Shown: positions 12,801 to 23,690, counted from the first letter of the stretch. The stretch: 64,000 nucleotides of DNA from Thamnaconus septentrionalis (GCA_009823395.1 CM020519.1:13698001-13762000); one strand, 5' to 3'. Made by a program: numbers and translations. The notes: generated by a model from the sequence alone, not told the origin.

Positions 12801-13043
12801 TTATTAATATTATCATGATTCTTTTTTTTTTAATAAAAAAAAAACACTTGTCAATGATGTCAAGAGGAAACAAAACTATCAATTAAAAAAAAACAACAAC
12901 AACAGGAAGTGACAAAACAATGGACCATGACAAGCTCAGATTGCTCCACTGATGGTTGGAATGGATATGTTGTTCTGAAGCAGGATTAAGCACAGAACGG
13001 CAGCCAGTGAATCACTAAACAGCTGAGGAATATCAGAGCAAGC
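9899..13043. other. No gene seen; possible transposon trace near 10850-10900
   Basis: No protein family is recognised. The stretch at about 10845-10900 (tgaactcattg ... gagcgccatgg ... gacgtccgtc) resembles the end of a common fish DNA transposon but is too short to name. T-runs occur at 10445-10459 and 10956-10967. Positions 12815-12845 hold an A/T-rich inverted stretch. Confidence 0.4.
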
Positions 13044-13186
13044 TGTCATTTGTCTGTTGGTTTAGTGCTTCCTGTTTTATGCTCTGTGCTTCACTTCCTG
13101 TTCTCGTTTTTTTTTTTTTGGTGCCTCCTGATTTTCACCTATGTCTCCTTTTCAGTCCTGCCCTTGATTGTTCCCCTGCCCTCTTG

Positions 13187-13195
13187 TATAAATAG
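13187..13195 (+). promoter_or_regulatory. TATA box of the solo LTR
   Basis: TATAAATAG lies about 235 bp upstream of the AATAAA signal in the same LTR. It is a retroelement promoter motif and there is no sign that it drives a host gene. Confidence 0.5.
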
Positions 13196-13443
13196 TCCTT
13201 GTCCGCCTTTTGTCTGTGTTCGGTCGTTGTTTCTGCTCGGCTGTCTTATGTCTCACCAGGGTTGTTTCTCCTTGGTTGTCATGTCTGTTTTGTCTTGCTT
13301 GTCCGTGTCGCTGTCAAATAAGCGTCTGGCTTCTGTTTCCCTTTTTCTATGCTGAGTCGCCCATTTTGTTTTTGTTTTTCACTTTACCCCTTGAGGAAAA
13401 CTTTCATTAAGTTTTGTTTTTATTATTTGGAATAAAGAGTTTT

Positions 13444-13474
13444 CTCTTCTCCACACACTCAGTGTGGAGAAGAG
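13444..13474. repeat. Perfect 13-bp hairpin in the LTR
   Basis: CTCTTCTCCACAC at 13444-13456 pairs perfectly with GTGTGGAGAAGAG at 13462-13474 across a 5-base loop. It sits just after the AATAAA signal. A 13-bp direct duplication (cctgctcacaccg) follows at about 13476-13501. Confidence 0.85.
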
Positions 13475-13510
13475 CCTGCTCACACCGCCTGCTCACACCG
13501 CCCCTTGACA

Positions 13511-14924
13511 CAATGAGCAATCAAAGCAGAATCTGGAAAGACAGGATATGTAGAAGAACACTAATGCACTGGGGGGAAGCTAATAAAATTAAATGAAATT
13601 TAAAAAAAAAAGGGATGAACTGCCTGGGCAGAACAAAATAAAGGATTCCATAAATCATTGCACATTGAATTTGTTTTACAAAATTACAAAACATCACTGT
13701 CACTCACAATAGCATGGTTTCCAAGATGGCTCTGAACCCCAACGTGCATGACTGAAGGTACACAGAAACAAGTGAAACGAAACAAAGCGTAGCGATGGAA
13801 AAACTTTCCTGGTCCTCTGTTCATTAATCTTGTTCACTCTCCCAGTCAGCTGAAGCGAGAGCCGCGGCTGCCTTCGGAGTGTCAAGCCATCCTGTTATCT
13901 CCACATCAAATCCACTATTGTTCACTCCAGCTCCAGCCGACTCGTCCCGGCTGCGTTCGCCCCAACTCGCGGCTGTTGCTGGGCTTCACTCTCCCTGACT
14001 TTTGCTTCGGCTAATGTGATGTGCGCGAGATCAAACGGAAAAACAACATGTGCAAATTTAATCAGTGTCCTGGGGGGGCGAGAGATTCAAGAAGATGAAA
14101 CAAGCAGAAAAGGCCTGCTGCTGACCAAAACATTATTTACTTTGGAGAAAAGTTAACTATTTTTTTTTTTTTTTTTAAGAGTTTATGATGCAATTTTAAG
14201 TAAATTATATCCAAAGAATTACAGAAAATATGGACATCGTTAGCCTAATAGCATAATTGCCTAAGTCATTTTTTGGCCAAATTATGATATCTGCCTAACT
14301 TTACCATTGTGCTAGTCACTCCAAATGCACAGCCTCGACATAAAAACAGAGGACGAAGTTTGTAGCCTCCTTCCTCCAGTTCCATTAGATAAACACGGAC
14401 TGTGACTGCCCCCTGTGGAGTGGAGGCGAAGCGGAGTCACATTCAAAGGGTGCAGGAACTTTCAAACTGCAACCGCTTACTTTCTTGCATGAAAATGACA
14501 AGATGGGAGCTGACAAGGCACTTTTCCTCCTTGAAGGCTGTGCCACTCAGTTTGAAAATAAATATCTATTTTTTTTTTTTTTTCATACTTCCGTCCCACA
14601 GAGGTGAAGTGAGCGTTGTGTTTGTGTCTGTCCAGGACTGTCAGGTAGCAGCGTCTCCTCTGGAAAAAAAAAATTCCATGATGTTATTGTTGATTGTCTG
14701 CGCATTTAGACAGCTTAATATTGTGGCTTTGTAAAAAAAAGAAAAAAACAAAGGGATGGCAGATGACAGCAGACGCTTCTGGGAAGAAAGGCAAAATTAA
14801 TTTGAAACGAGGTACTGCATTTGGTCAACACTAACTGAATTTAGCAGCTAGCGCAGTCCAAATCCTGATCAGGCTTCAGTACTTTGCTTATTTGAATCTT
14901 GTTTTTGGCAACCTGTGGGTCTGC

Positions 14925-14927
<3 letters not shown>
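13511..14927. other. No gene seen; homopolymer runs
   Basis: T-runs at 14160-14177 and 14571-14583. The segment 13840-14040 is more CpG-rich than its surroundings but no exon is recognisable. Confidence 0.5.

Positions 14928-14966
<39 letters not shown>
14928..14966. repeat. (AT)n microsatellite
   Basis: A perfect alternating AT run of 39 bp, the first of a pair separated by 53 bp. Confidence 0.95.
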
Positions 14967-14968
<2 letters not shown>

Positions 14969-15019
14969 CTAAATCTGTCTGTCTGTATGGTTTTGTACAT
15001 ATGTAAATATACATATAAA

Positions 15020-15038
15020 GATAGATAGATAGATAGAT

Positions 15039-15079
<41 letters not shown>
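15020..15079. repeat. (GATA)n to (TA)n compound microsatellite
   Basis: About five AGAT units at 15020-15041 run into a perfect (TA)n to 15079. It continues imperfectly to about 15095. Confidence 0.95.
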
Positions 15080-15084
<5 letters not shown>

Positions 15085-15162
15085 TATATATATGTGTATT
15101 TGGGACTACATTGTCTGTCCCAAATGATGACAGATGTTCTTCTTTGACAGGGCTCACAAAAA

Positions 15163-15282
15163 CATTTGTACAATTACAATATATATTGGAATATATATTG
15201 TACAACTCAAAACATAAATATTGAAATTGTACACTATATTGTATATTGTACAATTCCAATCTATATTGGAATTGGAATAACC
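15163..15282. repeat. Cluster of short A/T-rich inverted repeats
   Basis: Several palindromic pieces follow each other, built around tacaatatatattg and CAATTCCAAT/ATTGGAATTG. The last is a near-perfect hairpin at about 15249-15272. It may be a decayed palindromic element or slippage. Confidence 0.5.
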
Positions 15283-15939
15283 CTGGTATGCCGTTGGACT
15301 GCGCCGTAAAAGGGAAACGAGGGATGAATTTGCTGTGATGAATCTTTAACGCCGCGTCACTCGCGTGGACGCGTGGGAGAATCCGAGCGGGGCGGAACAA
15401 GATGAGACGCAGCAGATGTTTTTTCTCTTTTCGTTCTTCACCGCTTCCTCGTTAGATTCGGATCGTCAACATACGTAGTTTTGCATCCGCCCCCAGAACA
15501 AAAACCCTCTAACTTTAAACCCATATTTTCCATTTCGAACATGAATAAAAATTGCTACAACACCCCATGTAGTGACTAAGCAGGGTCCTTATACGGGCAT
15601 AACTTCTTATACGAGTAGCGCTTTCGCTGCTGCTGCAGGGTGTTAAAAAAAAAACTGAGGCAAATGTTGCCTCTGAAATGAGACGTTTGTCTTCGTCCAT
15701 TACGGATGTGCAGGCACGTGTGTGAACGTGAGAGGCTTTTTTCTTCCTCTCATTTGTTTTTTTCTCGAGAAAGTGCCTCCATTTATTACAGCACTCAGTC
15801 GTGCTTTGAAACCAGAAAACGTTCCCCGAGCTCACTGATGAGATTTAAATGTCAGCGCTGTGCCACCAACACGATGATACAACAGACTAGATGGATTGGG
15901 GGTTGTGAACTCTGCGGTTTGTAGGTAAATATAAAAGTG
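15283..15939. other. No gene seen
   Basis: Mixed-composition DNA with a CpG-rich patch at 15340-15400. No family is recognised. Confidence 0.5.
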
Positions 15940-16380
15940 GAAGATGTTTTTAAGGAAGATTACTTTCGAGTACCTCGGCTTTGGCACCACTCTCCAGTTC
16001 GTTTCAGTGCAGTGGAAAATAAACATGTAGAAAATAACATTGGTTTTTGTTGTTGTATGAAAAGTGTAAACGTCCAATAGTGGCTCACTGGTAAAAATCT
16101 GTTATTACTGATTGCAATTTGGTTGTGCTACAGTTGAAAAGGATAACGCAAAAACATTATTGTGAGTGCCAGACTATTCTGCCAAAATGTTTTTAGTTTT
16201 GTAAAATTATCAACAAGTGTACCGTTTCATCTATGGCAAAAAAAAAAAACATTTTACTTTTTTAAGTATAATTTAGAACCTGAACTTTATTACTTTTACT
16301 TGAGTAAAGGAGTTGAACCAGTACTTACTACTTCCAGTACTACTTTTGCTGCCTCTGAGCGCCGGCGAAAGGCTCCAACC
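15940..16380. mobile_element. hAT-like 'acttgagtaaa' element, fragment 1
   Basis: The block from about 16005 (aaaataaaca, then aaagtgtaaa, then tggctcact, then ttattactgattg, then acagttgaaaa) aligns by eye with 35155-35275. Its tail, ttacttttacttgagtaaag, recurs at 16900 and 35470. These stepwise 'tacttttacttgagta' tails are typical of non-autonomous fish hAT-like repeats with CAGAGGTGG-type ends. No terminus is visible here. The A-run at 16240-16251 is a local expansion. Confidence 0.6.
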
Positions 16381-16754
16381 TGTTAACATACTGGCAATAA
16401 AACAAACTTTTATGAAGGACGATACACAGAAAAAAAGGTGGAAGAGCAAAACAGAATGAGGCGATATAATAGAAAGAGAGCACAGGTGCCTCCACCAAGG
16501 CGGCGTGGAGATAATGAGACTGAGATGAATCTCATCGGGGCAAAGAGAGGTCATTCCGAGAGAGGAAACATGCCAGGAAATGAAGAGCTGAGATGAGACA
16601 AGATAAAGCAGGAAGCGGCAACAAAATTGAAAAAGGAAAACACAGATGACAACCACCACAGTGATATGTCACTGATAAGCAGCCGGCCGTGATTCATGGC
16701 AAAATCCATAGTATAAAAGAACTTTTTATCCCTCTTTTTCCCAGCCTCGTCTGC

Positions 16755-17001
16755 AGTTGAAAAAGAGTCCAGACCAGACTATTCTGTCAAATTCTTTTTT
16801 TTTTCAGATTTCTACAAAATCATCTACAAATGTATGATTTAAGTTTTTCTTTTCAGTTTGTCTACTCAAGTATATTTCAGATGTGGTTTTGACTTTTACT
16901 TGAGTAAAGGAGTTGAATCCGTACTTTTACTTTTACCAGAGTATTTTTTCAGACAAGTATCTGTACTTTTACTTAAAACGTGAACAATTTGTCCACCTCT
17001 G
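16755..17001. mobile_element. hAT-like 'acttgagtaaa' element, fragment 2 with terminus
   Basis: This repeats part of fragment 1: a ccagactattctg block, a tttctacaaaatcatc block and ttacttgagtaaaggagttg. It then runs on to the end tttgtccacctctg at 17001. Inverted, this end reads CAGAGGTGGACAAA, the hAT-like terminus of this family. The other end is not found. It is either a second copy or a partial tandem duplication of the first fragment. Confidence 0.65.
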
Positions 17002-17177
17002 CTATTAACTGTCCGGAGGTGCGAATGTGCTTGTGGGCGTGGCTGTTTGTCCGTCCGTGTTGCCACTGTGATGAGCTAGACTGGTACATCCCGCCTTCAC
17101 CCTGAGGTAGTTAGAAGAAACTACCCCCGCCCAGATAAGCACTCACACAGAATAAACCTGTTCTCATCAGTCGCTAC

Positions 17178-17502
17178 TAGGGTTGCCACCTCCTAGAGTT
17201 TCAAATCCGGGACATCTCCAGGATCTCTCAAGTCTGTCGACGACTGGGTGGGGGAGGGGCAAATATACGGGACAAAGTGAAGTGCGCCCCGTATCAGTTC
17301 ATTACGGGACAGGTTTTTTAGTTGCCTAATATGGGACAGTCGCGTATTTTACGGGAGGGTTGGCAACCCTATCTAGACCACAGACGGAAATCAAATGAGG
17401 TTTTGTCATTTTCCTAAAAAAAAATGGGACAAATTGTGTCCCGGGAGAGGTGGTGAAAAAAGGAGAACAATTCTGGGAAAAACGGGACGGGTGGCAACCC
17501 TA
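17178..17502. mobile_element. hAT MITE with perfect 8-bp target duplication
   Basis: The ends are TAGGGTTGCCACC at 17178-17190 and GGTGGCAACCCTA at 17490-17502, an exact inverted pair. They are flanked by GTCGCTAC at 17170-17177 and GTCGCTAC at 17503-17510, a perfect 8-bp duplication as made by hAT transposases. The 325-bp element has no coding capacity. An additional inward terminus, GGTTGGCAACCCTA, lies at 17358-17371, so the element looks composite: one full unit plus an extra 131-bp tail. Confidence 0.9.
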
Positions 17503-17778
17503 GTCGCTACGCAGAGAGGCTTAGCTAGAGAGGTTTAGCTTTTAGGCTGGGTGTGAAAGTTTAGCAATATGCTACCATTACCCAATGCATGTAACATCAC
17601 ATTAATTCAAACTTCTTTTTGAAAGAGAGGTTTTAGTTTTGGCAAATTGTATTTATTTTTCAAATTAAAGCTTTCTATTCTTGCTAGCTTGTTTGCTACT
17701 TCTTTTTTTAATTACTCAATAAGCAACCAAATGAATACTGATGGCTTGGTTCTGTCAATTTGACCAGACTCTGTTCAC

Positions 17779-17779
<1 letters not shown>
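17503..17779. other. No gene seen
   Basis: A/T-rich DNA without a recognised feature apart from the target duplication at its left edge. Confidence 0.5.

Positions 17780-17819
<40 letters not shown>
17780..17819. repeat. (TG)n microsatellite
   Basis: A perfect run of 20 TG units. Confidence 0.97.
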
Positions 17820-17821
<2 letters not shown>

Positions 17822-18133
17822 TAAAACGTCAGAGAAATCAAATTGATAAAAGCAGAATTAGGAGCAATTAGCCGTAAAATTATGTGAAGTTGCAGCGCAG
17901 CCACTGAAGAGAATAGCTAATATGTGCCGAGCTGAATCGTGACGCAGTGGTTTCCCTTTGTTTGCCAGTGGAGTTTTTAAGAAGTGACTGGGAAGGTGTA
18001 CGGCCTGCAGTGATCAGGTGGGTTCGTTTAAAGTTCAGGTTCATTAAAACAGAATCTGTTTGTTGTCTGAACAAAAAATCATCCCAAAGCTGTTTGCGAA
18101 AAATGCAGCATATGCACTGGCAACATTCACCAT

Positions 18134-18136
<3 letters not shown>

Positions 18137-18187
<51 letters not shown>
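18137..18187. repeat. (CA)n microsatellite
   Basis: A perfect run of about 25 CA units. It is the inverse partner of the (TG)n run 320 bp upstream, so the two could pair as an inverted repeat. Confidence 0.97.
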
Positions 18188-18190
<3 letters not shown>

Positions 18191-19386
18191 CCATTTTCCT
18201 AAATTCAGGTTAATTGCAGTTGGTCTATTGATCTTTCCTTTGGCACTAAAGGCAGTTCAGTCTCGCAAAGCACAAATTGTCCTCTTGAAATTTGGAGGGT
18301 TAATTTAGTAGCATCACAATCTGCTAAAAACTAGGTCCCCTTGAAAGAAAGGGCTGCTTTTCTTTTCCTGACTTCTAGAACACACATTGAAAAAGAAAAA
18401 AAAAGTTGAATTGAAGGTTGAATTTGTGCCTCAGGTCACAATGAAAAGCTATTTACAAGCTAAAGGGTAAGCAGGATTTTTCTTTTTCGACATTTTTAAG
18501 CAACCTTTTTTGTGTCCTGGTAAATATTTAATCTTTGAATCTTGCAAAGTCATGAAATTAATGAAATATTGTCTAGATCTGAGTTTAGTTAGGTCCAAAA
18601 AAGTAAAAAAAAAAGAAATATTGCAGGCCTGTTAAAAATTGATGAATGTATCAGGAAGGATTCAGTGACAGCAGTTTAATCAGACTGGGCAACATTTTCG
18701 CCATTTAAAGAAGAGCAAAGAAGCCTATTGGCCCTGAAGATTCCTCTACGTGTTACTGGATCACTGTCATGGCTAAAGTCATGCAGGACAATCTTAAAAT
18801 TAAAAAAAAACAAAACAAAAGAAAACCCCACAGAAACTCAAATCGAATGTGGCTACAAGCCTGTTCAAGAATTTATGAACCAATTACAATCCATTTAGTT
18901 GTGACAAAGACAGGAAGCCAATGCCGCATCCTGTACATTAAAACTAAACAAGGGCACTGTGGAAAAAGTGGACGTGAGAATGCGCCAAGCAGCAGTTTAC
19001 AAAGAACTGCATTTTGTTAGTCAAAGTAGAACTTGTGATAGAGGTTTCGGTAGGTTTAGCAACACAATACAGACGGAATACGCACTCACACCAATACAGT
19101 AGTAAGCGTTTCAGAAATTTCACTTGCTCTACAAGAAGTGATGAAAATTAGATTTTTGTCTTTTGAGAATTATTTTGAAGGATTTGTCTACAGTTTCACC
19201 GTAACATAAAATAGCAAGCACCACATACACTGTCAAACACAGCATTATCATTTACAAAAGAGAAGCCCATAGTATACAAAAATGACAAAGAAATATTAGA
19301 CAATAATAAATGATGTAAAATAAAATAAAATAAAAGTACCAGAGTTCCTGTGCTGCTTCATGTTTCAATGTTTTGGAGACAAGTGA

Positions 19387-19421
<35 letters not shown>

Positions 19422-19946
19422 TACTGATCTCATGACAAACTCCCTCAGGCTGAAAAGCTTTTGTTAACACAAGCATGAATCACATTTCACTGCTCCTCAA
19501 AAGAAGCTATGAGAAGCAGAGCAGACCTTTTGTTTTGTCTTTCAGAGTCAATATTATGACAAATACACAGGATTCGGGACATGATGTCGATTGAATTTAT
19601 GATGCAGTTGGCATTACACATCCCACCCGTTTACCCGTTGCAAATTGGTGGCGTACAAACATTATCTCAAGCAGGCTCTTTCAGATCGGCCTTCCTTCCC
19701 GGAAGCACTCAGCCCATTAGATCCTAATGAACACACAAATCTTTGTCTGTCTTTTCCCCCTAAAACCCTGTAGCGCTGTCATTACCGAATCATTTTGGCA
19801 TTTCTTTATTCTATCTATTTAGAAAATATACGTTTATTGCATTAGAGGGTATGACTGGAAATTGGCTCCACTGTCACAGCAGCGAAATAAACTGATATAG
19901 ATCAAGGAAGCCAAATCTGGCCAGCCTAAAAACCTAGGTCTTGAGG
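18188..19946. other. No gene seen; long A-run
   Basis: An uninterrupted A-run lies at 19391-19417, possibly an old retroposon tail. No body of a retroposon is recognisable upstream. The rest is A/T-rich unique-looking sequence. Confidence 0.5.
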
Positions 19947-20621
19947 CCAATTCCAATTCCTCCCTTAACTCCTCAATCTCAACCCTCGCCCTCAACCCTC
20001 AATCTTTGGCCCTCAATCTTGGCCCTCAAAAATAAGTGTAAGGGCTATCTTGTGACTTAGAAATGGGACGCCCCTTAAGTGCAGTTAAGTCTTCAGACTG
20101 TGGGGGGCGGCCTTACGCCAAAGCTACGTCCAGTCTGTCAAGAAGGCGACGACGATGAAAAAGAAGTAGTCCTCCATTGCTACACAACGAGGTATACAAG
20201 TAACGTGAAACCGGGACCGCTGGTCCGGCTGACAAACATCGTAAAGTAAAAAAAAAAAAAAAAAAAAAATGTCACGCAACAACGATGTCAATAATCCATA
20301 AAAAAGTCTTAAACTAAGACAATAAAATGGTTTTGTAATATTTATATCTTTATTAACTAAGAAAATACTTCCATTTGTAGCTCGCTTTTTTCATCGCCAT
20401 TTTTCAAAGATGTCTTGGCAAAAATACACAATGCCTTCTGGGTAGCCCTTACTCCCAAGGGTGGTGCCGGAGAATCTCAATATTGAGGGCGACACAGCCC
20501 TTAAACTTGTCCCTCAACTTGACCTTCTGAGAATCGGGACAGCACTTGCACTCCGCGGGAGCGCGCATCTTTGAGATTGAGGGTTGAGATTGAGGGTTAA
20601 GGGAGGAATTGGAATTCACCC
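19947..20621. mobile_element. DNA transposon relic with GAATTCCAATTCC ends, copy 1
   Basis: About 40 bp at the left (CCAATTCCAATTCCTCCCTT and onward, with repeated ccctcaatc units) is inverted at the right, ending GGGAGGAATTGGAATTCACCC at 20621. The 675-bp body is shared over about 270 bp with a second copy at 28311-28714. It carries a short frame conserved between copies (20079-20249). An A-run sits at 20247-20269. I recognise it as a fish DNA transposon derivative but cannot assign the superfamily; IS4EU/ISL2EU and Kolobok types are candidates. Target duplications are not obvious. Confidence 0.75.
20079..20249 (+). pseudogene. Conserved short frame in the GAATTCC element, copy 1
   Basis: A 57-codon open stretch begins right after a TAA and ends at TAA 20247-20249. 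It has no ATG. It passes through TPKLRPVCQE, a short acidic tract (GDDDEKE), and ends TTRYTSNVKPGPLVRLTNIV plus K. Copy 2 (28419-28619) keeps the same frame, the same stop and nearly the same ending; the lengths differ by 30 nt, a multiple of three, all in the acidic tract. It may be the last exon of a transposase or accessory protein. I do not recognise the family. Confidence 0.4.
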
Positions 20622-20837
20622 GTGGTCTGCCTCAAGTTAAGCAAATGCAGGACGTAAATTACAATGCTGGCAATTGTGGCTAAACACAACTTAAACAAAG
20701 TGAAACTTTTTCAGGTCAATGCTCCATTCAAAGTGATCTGTGTGCTCGTTTTCCTGAGAGAACTCCGGTGGAACCGAGTCTCCAATCACACCAAGTTTAT
20801 GGGTCTATTAGGTGTGAAAACAATCTGACTATATTAT

Positions 20838-20883
20838 AGTGGTTTAGTCCTGGATAGTTTTGACTGTCCAGGACTAAACCACT
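20838..20883. repeat. Perfect 17-bp hairpin
   Basis: AGTGGTTTAGTCCTGGA at 20838-20854 is followed by a 12-base spacer and its exact inverse complement at 20867-20883. Nothing in the flanks names a transposon family. It may be a solo palindromic insertion, a structured RNA stem or a mutation-repair product. Confidence 0.9.
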
Positions 20884-22040
20884 GGAGAGGCCTGCCACCG
20901 CCCTTTTTGGTTCCCAATAGTGAGGTGTTGACGTCCTTGCAGTTCTACATCTAACTTTTTCAGTGGATTAGTCCTTTAGGTTAAACTTTAAAGCAAGACT
21001 TGGAAGATGGAATGCAGCTGTCGTGATTTTGAGGAATACCAAGTGGAATGCCAGCGGTATCATATTTCAGGAATGACTGTCTTGCCCAAGACAGGTAGTG
21101 AAAAATGACCCGATGATACCAGGAGCTGTCTTGCTGTGTGTTTAGACGATTAAAAGGGACTTTTTCGGTGAGATTTTCTCTTTACTTTTATATCCGCGCA
21201 GCCAGCGCAGCAATGCTTAAATCACAGTAATGGCGTCTGACACATGAGACTGTAAAAAGCTTCACGGGTGCTTGCATGACTTTAGACTTGACCATTCACG
21301 TTTTTCTATCGATAGTTCAGGTCGATGTCAGGATGTGAATATGGCTCGTGTGACATTAGTTTTCCATATAAAAACGCTACGCCAATAAAACTCCCCTGAT
21401 TTATTCATCAATTCAATGGAGTGAAATCCCTGGAAGGAAGAGAAGCGCCAGGTCAACCGTTAATCTATATTGTGAAGAAAATTTAATGAATAGGGCATTT
21501 GAGCTGCTGATGAATTGAACTGTAATGGCACCACAGATACGCAGCAAAAGTCTTGGCGATGTTGAACAAACTCTTGACTTTTTGGTTCACGGATGCTCTT
21601 CTTCTGGATGAAGAAAAAAGAAGAACAGAATGTATGGTGTGTGTTCTGGTAGGGCGGAATGGGGGCATTGGTGCAAATATTGTTATGATTGTTCACTGTT
21701 CTACAGTGTTTCTTTTGAGTTCATGTGAAATACTAAGCAGGGTATGCTGCTTTTTTTTTTTTACAATGTTTATGCATTCAGAGAAAATACACGTTTTGTT
21801 ATATTTGTACTGTACTACTTATAATTTGGATACAGTTGAAATAGTGTTTTTTCATGTGGAAGTAGTATTGTTAGTTATTAAGTTAAGGTTATCCTGGTAA
21901 TGCATCTGCAAGAATGTGCATGCTAGACAGTAGTTTAGCAAAGTAAATAATAAGTAATAATAACAGTTACAGTTAAATTACAACAGCATTTTATTACCAT
22001 AATAATATATTAAAACAATGTTAGTGTATTTGTAAGACAC
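20884..22040. other. No gene seen
   Basis: No recognised feature. There is a T-run at 21752-21762. Open frames such as 21553-21900 have no family signature. Confidence 0.45.
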
Positions 22041-22098
22041 TAATATATATATACATATATACACATATATACATACATATACACATATATATACACAC

Positions 22099-22149
<51 letters not shown>

Positions 22150-22169
22150 CACATATATATATATATTAC

Positions 22170-22260
<91 letters not shown>
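22041..22260. repeat. Long compound (TA)/(CA) microsatellite
   Basis: About 220 bp of almost unbroken alternating purine-pyrimidine sequence: blocks of (TA)n and (CA)n interleaved, with the longest (TA)n at the right. It directly abuts a TTAA-type MITE fragment. Open frames through it encode only Tyr/Ile/Cys/Val repeats. Confidence 0.95.
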
Positions 22261-22263
<3 letters not shown>

Positions 22264-22280
22264 GTACATATATAAGAACT

Positions 22281-22392
22281 GTTTTATTGCACTGCAAGTA
22301 TACACTTTTTTGTGTATTTACTGGCTGTATGTTAAGCTTTTACCAATACAAAATTCATAAATTTAGTCAAATTTTACTCACTGGATCTTTAA
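22281..22392. mobile_element. TTAA-type MITE, right-end fragment
   Basis: The sequence gttttattgcactgc, then ttaagcttttaccaata, then aaattcataaattt, ending ctcactggatcTTTAA, matches the right end of the copy at 40990-41105. TTAA lies at 22389-22392. The rest of the element is missing, replaced by the (TA)/(CA) tract. Confidence 0.65.
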
Positions 22393-22496
22393 GTATGCAG
22401 GTCTAAGGAAGAATGAGAAAGAAAAACTCACTGCTCAGGTTAGAAAGAAAACATGAAAATGAGAAAGGGAAACCACAAGTGGTCTAAACACTATTT

Positions 22497-22541
22497 CAGA
22501 ATCAGAATGCTTTATTAATCCCTAGGGGAAATTGCTTATTT
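22497..22541. repeat. Retroposon tail-like sequence
   Basis: Sequence tcagaatcagaatgctttat followed by taatccctaggggaaattg is a motif that recurs at ends of fish retroposons (the inverse of a 'caatttccc...attaataaag' tail). Only about 40 bp is recognisable. Confidence 0.4.
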
Positions 22542-23690
22542 GGTTCACTTGGCAAATCTCTCTGGATATTTACCACCACAGTCGTCAAGTCACTCCAGCT
22601 TTGTGTTTGTTTGCCGCAGACAGTCTAAGTTGTGGCGTGATTGGGTCATGCTGCTTTCCCGTTACTTCCTGCTGTCCCTGCTTGACTGATGTCGGTTCCC
22701 CTGATGTTGATCGGTGTGTCATGCAATTCTGCTTTTTATTATAAGAACAATTTTCCCATCTCTTGTTGCCAGATGGTGTCACAGCGAGTTAAAAGTCGTC
22801 AGCATACCGCAGAATGTCTCTCCAATGTTGCTTTTTCACGAACTGTTTGCACAAATCATTCTGGGCCTGATTTACTCAGATCCAAAAGGTAGGAAGCGCT
22901 AAACTGTTTTCTGCGTAGGTCGATGGAGTGCACGTCTTGTCGGTTTGCGTGTTGACGGTGATCTATGAAGATCGCACGCGCAACTGCGAGCATGCTCAAA
23001 AGTGAAGAAATGTTTTTAGAAGAAATGTTTTTAGAAATGTTGCCTATGATGCCTGCGTTCTATCTGGACCACTCGATAGTCTGGACTGACAGTAGACATC
23101 ACTCAAATGAGGGAAATCCGAATGCGAAATATACAGTATTTACTCAAACTGGTCGGCGCAAAGACTTTGACAGACTGCTGTTTGTTTGACAAGGTGTTTT
23201 GATTTTTTTTTTTTGAGTGATCTATAACAAAAACTTATTGTAAATAATTCCACTCTCTAATGATTAAAAAAGGCTTCTGACAAGTGGCTTTAAATCAGAT
23301 CGCTCGTATCTGCAAGCCAGTCAGCAGCAGTTGTCCCGCGAGCTGCGCTAAGTTAACGCCTGCCTTTCAAACGTGCTAAATAAAAACACAAAACGTGCAG
23401 CTGCATTCAGTTTAGTGTTGGTAAATCATGGTGCGCCCGCTGAATAATTCATTTATTTGCGTCCTCTCCATCCACTATTTTGCACGTTCGGTTCGAAACG
23501 AATCGCCCGTATCTACACGATCATTAAGCTAAAAGCGCCTAAAGGTACTCAATTTAGCCCGAGTGAAGGTCGCAACCTGCATTGCGCCTCTTTAGTTGGT
23601 CAGCTACGCCATTAGCTAGCGTGTCTAATGAGGTTTTTTGGCCGTTTTTCCCTGCGCAAACCTTTCAGGTCCTCTATGTATATCTTAACT
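22542..23690. other. No gene seen; small tandem duplication
   Basis: A 17-bp unit (agaaatgtttttagaa-like) is duplicated in tandem at 23007-23042. No gene family is recognised. The block 23290-23640 contains several CpGs. Confidence 0.45.

Larger units (their letters stand above)
13044..13510 (+). mobile_element. Probable solo LTR, plus strand
   Basis: The segment starts TGTCA and ends TTGACA, in the TG...CA form of an LTR. Internal order fits an LTR read on the plus strand: a pyrimidine-rich U3 with a cttcctgttttat motif, a TATA box TATAAATAG at 13187-13195, a poly(A) signal AATAAA at 13431-13436, and a short U5. Flanks are caagc and caatg, a 3 of 5 match, so the target duplication is only suggestive. 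It shares a run of more than 30 identical bases around the TATA box with 50735-50768, so both belong to one family. Open frames such as 13050-13355 are translations of LTR sequence. No internal gag or pol is present nearby. Confidence 0.6.

Noticed and set aside
13050..13355. 101-codon hydrophobic frame resembling a membrane protein
   Set aside because: Lies inside the solo LTR; its Phe/Leu/Ser/Cys richness comes from pyrimidine-rich U3 sequence.
22041..22305. Tyr/Ile/Cys/Val-repeat open frames
   Set aside because: Translations of a dinucleotide microsatellite.
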